Assembly (NCBI GenBank): GCA_030038755.1
Contig: JASHSK010000010.1
Coordinates: 1-64,000 of the forward strand
DNA from: Gammaproteobacteria bacterium
GTDB taxonomy: Bacteria > Pseudomonadota > Gammaproteobacteria > Steroidobacterales > Steroidobacteraceae
Reading direction: 5' to 3'
DNA: 64,000 bases
Shown here: positions 34,890 through 42,990 of the stretch, piece by piece
How the letters are laid out: each line of letters begins with the position of its first letter
How positions within the stretch are numbered: the stretch's first letter is position 1
Notes under the pieces: model-generated
Told to the model about the DNA's origin: nothing
The model's input: the letters and a program-made list of their open reading frames with translations, nothing else
Database searches by the model: none
Position numbers and translations under genes: made by a program

Positions 34890-35855
34890 CTAACTGGTCG
34901 CCTCCACCGGCACCACATCCAGTCGGGTGCGCCGCCCGCGACGGACGACTTCCAGAGCGAGCGGCACGCCGATACGCGAGCCGATCAGCAGCCGATGCAG
35001 GTCATCCACGCCGCCGACCGGCTGGCCGTCGAACGCGACGATCAGATCTCCGGCCTGCGCCCCGGCTCGTGCGCTCGGTCCGTCGCTCGTCACGCTGATG
35101 ACACGTGCCGCGCTGGGTTGCGGAATCTCGAAGTGTCGCCTCAGCCGCTGCGCGACCGTCACCGTCTGGGCAGCCAGGCCGATGCTCGCGCGGCGCACGC
35201 GCCCGTGGCGCAGCAGCTCGAGCGCCACCTGCCGGACCGTCTCGATGCCGATCGCGAAGCAGATTCCCTGCGCACTGCCGATGATCGCCGTGTTCATGCC
35301 GATCACCTGACAACGCCAGTCGAGCAGCGGACCGCCAGAACTCCCGGGATTGAGCGGAGCATCGGTCTGGATCACGTCCTCGATCAGGCGGCCGGAGTAG
35401 GCCCTGAGCGTGCGCCCCAGGGCGCTGACGACTCCCGTCGTCACGGTGCAGTCGAACCCAAAGGGATTGCCGATCGCGATCACGAGCTGCCCGACACGCA
35501 GGGCGCCCGACGAGCCCAGCGCGAGCGTCGACATCGGACGGCCGACGCGGATCAGCGCTGTGTCGGTGTGCGGATCCTCACCGAGCAGATCGGCCTGCAG
35601 TTCCTCCCCACGCGCCGTATTGACCCGCAGTGCCTCGGCGCCGTGCACCACGTGGCTGTTGGTAAGGATCAGCCCATCCGGCGTAAAAGCGAATCCTGAA
35701 CCGCTGCCTGCGGCGCGCCCGCCTCGCTTCTCGGCGGTGATCGCAACGACCGCCGGGGTAGCGCTCTCTGCGACGCGCACGACGGTGCGCGAGTAATCAT
35801 CGAGCGATTGTGCCTCCGCATCGCGCAGATCCTGCTCGGGTGCGAGTGCGCTCAT
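34890..35855 (-). CDS. HtrA-type S1C serine protease with PDZ domain
   Basis: A 321-residue protein with a complete triad, H68 (TNSHVV), D98 (HTDTALI), S173 (NPGSSGGPL), and one C-terminal PDZ domain (about 230-315). There is no signal peptide or membrane segment, unusual for HtrA proteins, suggesting cytoplasmic action or non-classical location. It follows the LuxR-type gene with an ATGA overlap of 4 bases, and both follow the pseudo-protease gene. Confidence 0.88.
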   Translation of the reverse strand: MSALAPEQDLRDAEAQSLDDYSRTVVRVAESATPAVVAITAEKRGGRAAGSGSGFAFTPDGLILTNSHVVHGAEALRVNTARGEELQADLLGEDPHTDTALIRVGRPMSTLALGSSGALRVGQLVIAIGNPFGFDCTVTTGVVSALGRTLRAYSGRLIEDVIQTDAPLNPGSSGGPLLDWRCQVIGMNTAIIGSAQGICFAIGIETVRQVALELLRHGRVRRASIGLAAQTVTVAQRLRRHFEIPQPSAARVISVTSDGPSARAGAQAGDLIVAFDGQPVGGVDDLHRLLIGSRIGVPLALEVVRRGRRTRLDVVPVEATS

Positions 35856-36370
35856 AGCGACAACTCCCCACTGCGCGCGGCAGCCGCAATCGCTTCGGCG
35901 CGCGTGCCGACCGCGAGCTTGTGGAACAGCGCGGCCACATGAAACTTCACGGTATTGGGCGACACCTGCAGAGCACGCGCGATGCCCTTGTTCGACACTC
36001 CACCCGCGACCAGCGCGAGCACCTCGCGCTCACGCGGCGTGAGCCGGGGTTGTCCGCGAGAGGCCCCGCGCGGCAGTCCCGCGCCGGCGCTCGGCCAGAT
36101 GAGCACCGGCACTCCGTGCTCGAGGCCGAAGCGCGCAAGCTCGGCGGCCTCGGACAACCCCGGTCCACTCGCGACAAGCAGATCGCCGCGAGGGTCCGGG
36201 CGCAGCGCCAGTTGTCTGCGCAGCGCTTCGGTGAGCTCCGAGGGCGTATCGGCGACAATCAGTACGACGTCGGCCGCAGCTCCTGGCCCGCGACCCTCCC
36301 TGTCATCCGTCAGACGAGCGCGCAGCGGCGCGCGGAGGGCGGCGTCCTGGCTGGCGATGACTACTTCCAC
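35852..36370 (-). CDS. LuxR-type regulator with degenerate receiver-like domain
   Basis: A 172-residue protein. The C terminus is a standard LuxR HTH (LTPREREVLALVAGGVSNKG then VSPNTVKFHVAALFHKL). The N-terminal about 100 residues look like a short receiver fold (MEVVIASQDAALRAPL) but I see no convincing phospho-acceptor Asp with the usual acidic pair and Lys. It sits between two protease-fold genes in one operon and overlaps the downstream protease by 4 bases. Confidence 0.83.
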   Translation of the reverse strand: MEVVIASQDAALRAPLRARLTDDREGRGPGAAADVVLIVADTPSELTEALRRQLALRPDPRGDLLVASGPGLSEAAELARFGLEHGVPVLIWPSAGAGLPRGASRGQPRLTPREREVLALVAGGVSNKGIARALQVSPNTVKFHVAALFHKLAVGTRAEAIAAAARSGELSL

Positions 36371-36424
36371 TTCCTGGACATGGTGACGACCGCGCGCTTC
36401 GCAAGTCGTCCCGTCTGCCGCCGC

Positions 36425-37384
36425 TCAGGGCCGCGGACGCTCCGCGACTGAAAGCGTGCGCAACTCCGCGATGCCGCCGCGCAACAGGCCCAGGCGCAGC
36501 GTCTGGCCCACGGTCGATTGCACGAGCGTGTCCCGCAGGCCGTCCACGCCGTCTACCTCGTGCTCATCGATCCGGTCGATCAGATCGCCGGGCATCAGTC
36601 CGGCCGCGGCCGCGGGGGAGTCCGGGTCGACGCCGGCGACCACGCAGATGCGCACTGAGCGGCGAGCTAAACGTGCCGCAGCGGCTGCATCGAGCCACAA
36701 TGCCTGCAGACGCAGGCCCAGGTACGGGCGCGGCAGGTAGCCGTGCCGTTCGACACGGCCGATGACGCGCTCGATCGTGGAGGTTGGTATGCCCAGTGGC
36801 CGGCCGCGCGGTCCCCGCACCATCATGGCGGCGATGCGGCCCTCGGTCGTGGCAACGAGCGCTCCCTCCCAGCGCCCATCCACCTCGGCCGCAAACTCGA
36901 GTCGCTGGTCGATCTGCCCACCGCGGCGCGAGCGCCACGCCGGTCCGGCGGCACGCACGCTTGACCAGGTGGCCAGCGCCGCGTGCCAATCCCGACCCAC
37001 GATCGCCACGCTCTCGCCGAGCTTCAGCGGCTCGGACTGCGGGGCGTCGGTCGGCTGCCCGATCGCCGGCGCGCCGCTCACGCGGATCACCGCGACATCG
37101 GTCGGCAGATCCACTGCCACGACCTCTCCCTCCCGCTCGCCCACGGAGGCCTCATCCGCTCTCGTGTCCACCGGTGGTGGCGTCGCGGGTGGCGCGTACA
37201 GGCGCACCTGTTCGACGTCGCCGAGGGCCTCGGCGGGCCCGATGAGGTAGGGGCCGCGCCAGTGAATGGCTGATACCGTGTGATGGCCCGAGCCGCCGAT
37301 GGCCCAGCTGCGGGGAGTGAGCGCGGCGATCAAGGCGGCGCGCTCGGCCGATAGCTGCTGTTGAAGTGTGGCTGACATGCTCAC
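36425..37384 (-). CDS. S1C pseudo-protease with PDZ domain
   Basis: A 319-residue protein with a trypsin-like fold and C-terminal PDZ (about 210-305; GVDPDSPAAAAGLMPGDLID). Where the active His should lie it reads YLIGPAEALG, and the Ser site reads EVDGRWEGALV in place of GNSGGPL. Only the Asp region is kept (D96 in LPTDVAVI). It is therefore probably a catalytically dead paralogue acting as a regulator, scaffold or substrate sensor for the intact protease two genes downstream. No signal peptide. First gene of the operon; 54 bases before the LuxR gene. Confidence 0.82.
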   Translation of the reverse strand: MSMSATLQQQLSAERAALIAALTPRSWAIGGSGHHTVSAIHWRGPYLIGPAEALGDVEQVRLYAPPATPPPVDTRADEASVGEREGEVVAVDLPTDVAVIRVSGAPAIGQPTDAPQSEPLKLGESVAIVGRDWHAALATWSSVRAAGPAWRSRRGGQIDQRLEFAAEVDGRWEGALVATTEGRIAAMMVRGPRGRPLGIPTSTIERVIGRVERHGYLPRPYLGLRLQALWLDAAAAARLARRSVRICVVAGVDPDSPAAAAGLMPGDLIDRIDEHEVDGVDGLRDTLVQSTVGQTLRLGLLRGGIAELRTLSVAERPRP

Positions 37385-37483
37385 AGCGTGCTCCGATCAC
37401 GTTGTCGGAACAGCTACCCGGATGGGTGGCTACCCCCGCGCGCGCACCGATTGCGCTAAGATCGGGGCAAACGGGGACACATC

Positions 37484-37723
37484 ATGGGCGCATTCAACGC
37501 CATCATGCGGGTTGTCAGCAGCCTGATCGGGCTGCTGATGGTCGCGACAGGGGGCATCTGGATCCTGCAGGGCCTGGATCTGGCCTTCCGGGTGGGCTTT
37601 ATGGTCGGCCAGCGCCGATGGGTCCTCTTCGGGGCAATCCTGGCGCTGATCGGGATCGCGCAGACCGTCTGGAGCAACATCCGCCATCCGTCCGTCTCCA
37701 CCGTGCAGGCCACCAAGCCCTGA
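37484..37723 (+). CDS. Small two-helix inner-membrane protein
   Basis: A 79-residue protein with two hydrophobic segments (about 8-30 and 44-64) separated by a short basic loop (GQRRW). Function unknown; similar small two-helix proteins are common in proteobacteria. A -10-like TAAGAT about 22 bases before the ATG may mark its promoter. Confidence 0.65.
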   Translation: MGAFNAIMRVVSSLIGLLMVATGGIWILQGLDLAFRVGFMVGQRRWVLFGAILALIGIAQTVWSNIRHPSVSTVQATKP

Positions 37724-37869
37724 CCCGCCGCTGCGAATCTCAATGACGGTGTCGGTGCCGCTCCGGCGGGTTGTAGTGCATCGGCCCACAACGTGTCAGC
37801 CGACGGCTGCACGTAAATGCTTTACGACCATGGCAGCCGCCGCGCGCTCCGTCTGTATGGTAGTGACCG

Positions 37870-38964
37870 ATGGGGCGATCCGAGCACATCGACTACCTCG
37901 ACGGATGGCGTGGCCTCGCAATCCTGGTCGTATTGATCGCCCATTTCGGACACCTCGAAAGCACCAATCTGGGGCTGTTTGGCGTCGAGCTGTTCTTTGT
38001 GCTGTCGGGACTGCTGATGGCCCGGATTCTGTACGAGCAGCGCATGCCCATCGGGGAGTTCTATCGGCGCCGCATCGCGCGCATCTGCCCGCTGCTCTAC
38101 CTGTTCATCCTCGTCGTGCTGGTGGCGGAGTGGGCTCGCGGCGCCCACGTCGGCTGGAAGGAGGCGCTCGCGCTGCCGACCTTCACGCGCACGTATGTGG
38201 GTTCCTACGTCTTCGATGATCCCTTTCCCGTACAGCACATCTGGTCGCTGAACGTAGAGGAGCACTGCTACCTTCTGCTGGCCGTGGTGGCATCGATTGC
38301 CGTACTGCGGAACAGGGCCGCAGCCGTTCTCGTTACCCTGGCGATGCTGACCTTCGCCGCCCTCGGCCTGCACCACCTGTTGCAGGGCCAGGCCCGCAAG
38401 TACCTCTACGACACGGAGTGCGCGGCGACCGCTCTGCTGCTGTCGGCCGGCTATCGGCTGCTGTACCGGCGTGTCCGGGTCCCGGCCTACCTGCCCTTGC
38501 TCGCCCTCGCCCTCGCGCCGTGGTTCTACCTGCCGACGACGCCGGGAGCCACGCGTCTGCAGTTCATGGCACAGGTCACGGTTCCGCCGTTCCTGCTCGC
38601 CTTCGCGGTAAACCATCTGGAGACGGCCCCAGCCTGGTTCCTGTCCCTGCTGCGGGCGCGCTGGTTGCGATTGCTCGGCGTCATTTCCTACTCGGTATAC
38701 ATCTGGCAGCAGCCGCTGTATCTCTCATCGAATCGCTTCCCGTTCCATTCGGCGGTGCTGTGCGCGGTGCTGATCGGGTGCGCATCATTCTATCTGTATG
38801 AAAGCCCTGTGCGCCGCTGGCTGAACCTTCACTGGTCGGGACCGCGTCGGCACCAGCCTGAAGCGATCCCGGAGACGGCACAGCCGGCGTCGCCAGCACC
38901 GCCGCCGCTTGAAATCACTGCTCCCGCCACGGCCATCAGCCAGGCAGCGCAACACCTCCGTTAG
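37870..38964 (+). CDS. Acyltransferase 3 family membrane protein
   Basis: A 364-residue polytopic protein of the OafA/YrhL acyltransferase type. It begins YLDGWRGLAILVVLIAHF with the conserved Arg and His, has FVLSGLLMARIL and EFYRRRIARICPLLY, and about ten hydrophobic segments. These enzymes O-acylate exported glycans or lipids at the inner membrane. No glycan gene cluster is adjacent. The C-terminal 40 residues are a Pro/Ala-rich tail. Confidence 0.88.
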   Translation: MGRSEHIDYLDGWRGLAILVVLIAHFGHLESTNLGLFGVELFFVLSGLLMARILYEQRMPIGEFYRRRIARICPLLYLFILVVLVAEWARGAHVGWKEALALPTFTRTYVGSYVFDDPFPVQHIWSLNVEEHCYLLLAVVASIAVLRNRAAAVLVTLAMLTFAALGLHHLLQGQARKYLYDTECAATALLLSAGYRLLYRRVRVPAYLPLLALALAPWFYLPTTPGATRLQFMAQVTVPPFLLAFAVNHLETAPAWFLSLLRARWLRLLGVISYSVYIWQQPLYLSSNRFPFHSAVLCAVLIGCASFYLYESPVRRWLNLHWSGPRRHQPEAIPETAQPASPAPPPLEITAPATAISQAAQHLR

Positions 38965-38997
38965 GCTCCTCGCGTTCCCAGGCTCCTCGCGTTCCCG
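38964..38997. repeat. Two 17-bp tandem repeats after the acyltransferase stop
   Basis: GGCTCCTCGCGTTCCC, followed by A or G, occurs twice directly after the acyltransferase stop codon. Sequence repetition is clear; a role is not. Confidence 0.8.
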
Positions 38998-39087
38998 TGA
39001 GAGTCTTCACATCCTTTGCGTGCCGGCCACGCCGGGGAAAGCGTACGCACTGTGATATCGTTGCGGGCCGCCTGGAGAAGATCTCAC

Positions 39088-40923
39088 ATGACGCAACAGA
39101 TCCATCGCGCTGCCTTGCGAGTTCCCTCGCGACTCGGCGATTACTCGCTCGACCCGCGGGTCCTGCTGATCAGCGCACTCGCGCTGGCGGTTGGCGCGGT
39201 GGCGGCGGTAGTAGCGGACGCCCTGCTGAAGCTGATCGGACTGATAACCAACCTGGTCTTTTACCAGCGCGTCGCTACCGGGCTGGTCGCTCCGGGCGCC
39301 GGCGATCATCACTGGTGGTTGATACTCGCCGCCCCGGTGCTCGGTGGGCTCATCGTCGGACTCATGGCGCGCTACGGGTCCGAGGCCATTCGCGGGCACG
39401 GCATGCCGGAGGCGATCGAAGCGATCTTGCGCGGCGGCAGCAAAATCAAGCCTCGCATCGCCCTGCTGAAGCCGGTATCCGCGGCGATCGCCATCGGCAC
39501 CGGTGGACCCTTCGGCGCCGAGGGTCCCATCATCATGACCGGCGGTGCGTTTGGATCATTGATGGCGCAGACGCTTTCTCTGACTGCCGATGAGCGCAAG
39601 ACGCTTTTGGTCGCCGGCGCCGCCGCCGGCATGGCGGCAACCTTCAACGCGCCTCTGGCATCCATCCTGCTGGCCGTCGAGCTGCTGCTGTTCGAGTTCC
39701 GGCCGCGCTCGTTCGTACCCGTGTCGATCGCCGTGGTAGTTGCTACGGCGCTGCGCTGGCGTCTGCTCGGTGCTGCGGCGCTTTTCGCGACGCACCGGGC
39801 GCTGCCGACGCTCACGCCCGCCGACCTGCTGCTGTGCGCCGCGGCGGGCATCGTCGGGGGCTTCGTCGCCTGGTTCGCGACCTCGCTCGTGTACTTGTCC
39901 GAGGACGCCTTCCGCAAGCTACCGATCCACTGGATGTGGTGGCCGGCGATCGGTGGTCTCATCATCGGCGTCGGTGGACTGTTCGAACCGCGCGCACTCG
40001 GCGTGGGATACGACGTGATCGGCACCTTGCTTGCGGGCCATGCGACGCTCGGGTTGATCGTCGGGATCCTGGTCGTCAAGACGCTGATTTGGAGCCTGTC
40101 GCTCGGTTCCGGCACGTCCGGGGGAGTGCTGGCGCCGGTGTTCATGATCGGCGCGGCGCTGGGTTCCGTGCTGGCCTACGTGTTTCCGCCGGTCGCGCCG
40201 GGCTTCTGGGCGCTGATGTCCCTCGCGGCGGTGGTCGGAGGCGTGATGCGCAGCCCCCTGACCGGTGTGGTATTCGCGATGGAACTCACGCATCAGTGGG
40301 ACGCCGTCATGCCGCTGGTGGTGGCATCCACAGTTGCGTTCCTGCTGTCGGTACTGGTGCTCAAGCGCTCCGTGCTGACCGAGAAGGTCGTGCGCAAGGG
40401 TACCCATTTGACGCGCGAATACTCCGTAGATCCGCTGGAGATCTTCCTCGTCGGCGAGATCATGCCCGGCAGCTTCCTGGGCTTCCGCAGCGGCACCAGC
40501 CTTGCGGCCGCCGTACAGACGGCGAAGGCTGCCTGGCTCGCCGCCGGACGGCAAAAACTCGCTGAGATCCAGCGGCTGTATCCGATACTCGATGGGGACG
40601 ACCATCTGGCCGGGGTCGTGACCCGCCAGCAACTGCTCAGCGCCGGGTCGCGGCTCGACAACCCGCGTGCGAACATCGACGAGTTGATGGTGAACGAGGT
40701 CGTCGTAGGGTATCCCGATATGACCCTGCGCGAGCTCGCCAACCTGATGGCAGAGCGCCAGGTTTCAAGTGTCCCGATCGTCGAGCGCATGAATGGACGA
40801 CGGGTGGTGGGCGTGATGGCGCTTGATCAGGTGCTGGAGGCGCGCCTGCGCGATGTCAATGAGGAGCACAAGTCCGAGCGGGTGCTGAACTGGCTTCAAC
40901 CCCACCGTGGAGTACGACCATGA
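39088..40923 (+). CDS. CLC-type chloride channel/transporter with CBS domains
   Basis: A 611-residue membrane protein. CLC signatures: GHGMP (103-107, the GSGIP site), GPFGAEGP with gating Glu 145, and a GSGTSGGVLAPVF block for the third anion-site motif. About 430 residues of helices are followed by a cytoplasmic pair of CBS domains (about 470-600). The gating Glu favours a proton-coupled exchanger. The ATG is preceded by a GGAGAAG ribosome site. Its stop overlaps the GST gene start by 4 bases, so the two are coupled. Confidence 0.92.
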   Translation: MTQQIHRAALRVPSRLGDYSLDPRVLLISALALAVGAVAAVVADALLKLIGLITNLVFYQRVATGLVAPGAGDHHWWLILAAPVLGGLIVGLMARYGSEAIRGHGMPEAIEAILRGGSKIKPRIALLKPVSAAIAIGTGGPFGAEGPIIMTGGAFGSLMAQTLSLTADERKTLLVAGAAAGMAATFNAPLASILLAVELLLFEFRPRSFVPVSIAVVVATALRWRLLGAAALFATHRALPTLTPADLLLCAAAGIVGGFVAWFATSLVYLSEDAFRKLPIHWMWWPAIGGLIIGVGGLFEPRALGVGYDVIGTLLAGHATLGLIVGILVVKTLIWSLSLGSGTSGGVLAPVFMIGAALGSVLAYVFPPVAPGFWALMSLAAVVGGVMRSPLTGVVFAMELTHQWDAVMPLVVASTVAFLLSVLVLKRSVLTEKVVRKGTHLTREYSVDPLEIFLVGEIMPGSFLGFRSGTSLAAAVQTAKAAWLAAGRQKLAEIQRLYPILDGDDHLAGVVTRQQLLSAGSRLDNPRANIDELMVNEVVVGYPDMTLRELANLMAERQVSSVPIVERMNGRRVVGVMALDQVLEARLRDVNEEHKSERVLNWLQPHRGVRP

Positions 40924-41537
40924 GCCTCACCTTTTACTATGCGCCGATGAGCACCGCCGGAATCACCGACCTGGTCCTCGAGGAGTTGGCCGTGCCTTGC
41001 GAGAGGATCAAGCTGGATATCCGCGGCGGCGGCACGCGTACGCCGGAGTTTCTGCGACTGAACCCGAATGGCAAGGTTCCGCTCATCGTCCATGATGGCA
41101 CGCCGATCTGGGAATCGGCGGCCATCACGATGTATCTGGGCGAAGTATTCGGGGTAGAAAGGCACCTGTACCCTGGCGCGGGAACACAGCGCGGCGAAGC
41201 GATGAAATGGATCGTATGGACGAACGTTACCTGCGGCGATGCGGTTTACCGCTTCATGCGCAATACGAGCGAGTGGACGCCCGCCGAGCAGCACAACGCG
41301 AAGGCAGCCGACGTGGCCAAGGCCGACATCTTGAACTGCCTGCGCATCCTCGACGAGGCGCTGTCGGGACGGAATTTCCTGATCGACACTTATACGCTCG
41401 CCGATACGCATTTGAATTCCTTCGTCGACTGGCTGCGTCACATGCAGATGGATCTTTCGGCGTATCGCCATCTGAATGCCTGGAGTGAGCGCTGCAGGCA
41501 AAGACCTGCCTACGCTCGAGCCATGGCGCGGGGCTGA
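40920..41537 (+). CDS. Glutathione S-transferase family protein
   Basis: A 205-residue cytoplasmic protein with an N-terminal thioredoxin-like domain (YYAPMSTAG ... NPNGKVPLIV ... ESAAITMYLGE, the last holding the Glu-Ser glutathione site) and an all-helical C-terminal domain. It conjugates or isomerises substrates with glutathione, or has a related role. It overlaps the CLC gene by 4 bases. Confidence 0.9.
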   Translation: MSLTFYYAPMSTAGITDLVLEELAVPCERIKLDIRGGGTRTPEFLRLNPNGKVPLIVHDGTPIWESAAITMYLGEVFGVERHLYPGAGTQRGEAMKWIVWTNVTCGDAVYRFMRNTSEWTPAEQHNAKAADVAKADILNCLRILDEALSGRNFLIDTYTLADTHLNSFVDWLRHMQMDLSAYRHLNAWSERCRQRPAYARAMARG

Positions 41538-41924
41538 TAAGCAAACAGCTGCCCCGCAGGCGGCCACGCCGCTGCCGCGAGCGCGGCTGGTTACGGCGAC
41601 GGTCCCCCGCCTCGCGGAACCATGCCCAGCGCCCGGGTGACCTGATCCGCGAATGCCCGCGCCGCGGCCCGCCGCAATCTGTCGCGGTTTTAGTTTAAAA
41701 TATCACCATAACATGCTGTTATAAATAAATATTTTACGGGATAACGCTGCTGATCGCGGCTCGGCACGCGCTGCGCACTGCGCGGCGGCGCCGCCCGGAG
41801 AAACCACCCTGGCCGCGGGGAGCGCTGGTGGGCGTAACCCTATAGGCAGTGTAATGGTCGAAGCCCCTCGAGGTGCTGATCAAGCGATCGTCGCTCCTGC
41901 GGCTTTCCTGGGAGGCAACAGCCG
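41538..41924. other. Gene-free region with an AT-rich island
   Basis: About 390 bases with no gene. Its middle (about 41690-41740) is strikingly AT-rich against a GC-rich chromosome: runs such as TTTAAAATAT and AAATAAATATTTTA. It holds a perfect 15-base palindrome listed separately. It probably serves as a promoter/regulatory region for the 95-residue gene downstream. Confidence 0.7.
41708..41722. promoter_or_regulatory. Perfect 15-bp palindrome in AT-rich island
   Basis: ATAACA-TGC-TGTTAT, perfect 6-base arms and a 3-base centre. The compact form is typical of a dimeric repressor operator. It lies about 200 bases upstream of the next ATG. Confidence 0.5.
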
Positions 41925-42212
41925 ATGACTACCAAACAAGAGTTCGTCGCCGGTTTTGGCGAGGCCATCAATGAGGCGCTCGAGCAGTGCACCGCTCGTG
42001 GCTTTGTGCCCCCGCTGCACTACGTGCTGCTCGCCACCAACGGCAGCATGGTCGCCATTCGCGTCGAGGAAGAGGGTCGCCGGCTGCTGACGCGCCACTA
42101 TGAGCCGGAGGGCTGGCGCATGCCGACCACGATTCTGGTGATGGACGCCCACGCAAACAGGTCGCTGTTCATAGTGCCCGCTCTCGGGGCTGCCATCGAG
42201 CGGGTTTACTGA
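41925..42212 (+). CDS. Small soluble protein of unknown function
   Basis: A 95-residue protein with alternating acidic and basic residues, no signal peptide and no recognised domain. The ATG follows a GGAGGCAACA ribosome site. It contains a likely beta-rich middle (HYVLLATNGSMVAIRVEEEG). It stands alone downstream of the AT-rich island. Confidence 0.7.
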   Translation: MTTKQEFVAGFGEAINEALEQCTARGFVPPLHYVLLATNGSMVAIRVEEEGRRLLTRHYEPEGWRMPTTILVMDAHANRSLFIVPALGAAIERVY

Positions 42213-42326
42213 GCCTTGCCGGCGCGATTTGACCGCCAGCGTAGATCGGAGTATCCCAATGCCACTCCGTGCTGGCGTCCGGATGTCGTCCCCACGAGCG
42301 TGGGAATGCCTGATAGGAGAATACCA

Positions 42327-42872
42327 ATGAAGATCTTGTCCCGGGCTGGTGTTGTCGCGCTGATTGGCTTTCTACTCGTTCGTCCCGGGCTCGCGGCCGT
42401 CATCGCCAACGATACGGATGCTTTGACGCATAGCGGGCCAGTCACGACGTCCATCCCACTGCCCGACCCGACCCATATTCCGATCGTTTTCGGCAAGGAC
42501 ATCAAATGGAGGAACGGGGAGGGAGAATCGCTTCTGTTCGGAGATCCCAGCAAGCCCGGCATTTACGGCGTTCTTATCAAATGGCTGCCCGGCCACAACA
42601 GCAAGCCGCATTTCCATTCGACCGACCGTTACATCTACGTCGTTTCCGGCACCTGGTGGGTCAGTGCGAGCACCACCTACGACAAGAGCAAGATGTATCC
42701 GGTCCCCGCCGGAAGCTTCGTAACCGACATTGCCAATACCGTCCATTGGGATGGCGCCAAAGAGAGTACCGGCCCCTGCCTCCTCATGCTGGTCGGCGAA
42801 GGCCCCATGCACACCACCCCATTGGTGCAGGCGGATCCGAAGAGTCCGGTATTCACGATGCCCAAAAAGTAG
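42327..42872 (+). CDS. Secreted cupin-domain protein
   Basis: A 181-residue protein with a signal peptide (MKILSRAGVVALIGFLLVRPGLA) and one cupin barrel. The metal motif PGHNSKPHFHSTDRYIYVVSG has the usual His pair and Glu replaced by Asp-Arg-Tyr; a later TVHWDG may give another His. The ATG has an AGGAGA ribosome site. Likely a periplasmic metal-binding enzyme or sensor of unknown substrate. Confidence 0.85.
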   Translation: MKILSRAGVVALIGFLLVRPGLAAVIANDTDALTHSGPVTTSIPLPDPTHIPIVFGKDIKWRNGEGESLLFGDPSKPGIYGVLIKWLPGHNSKPHFHSTDRYIYVVSGTWWVSASTTYDKSKMYPVPAGSFVTDIANTVHWDGAKESTGPCLLMLVGEGPMHTTPLVQADPKSPVFTMPKK

Positions 42873-42990
42873 CGGGGGCGTGCGCCGCGCTTCTGGGTCC
42901 GGCTGTCCTCGCCGACCCTTCTGGGCCCTGCGTCCCAAATCCGCGCCACAGCGGGCTGTAAGATCGGCTATGGTCAGAACCTGAAGCCGC

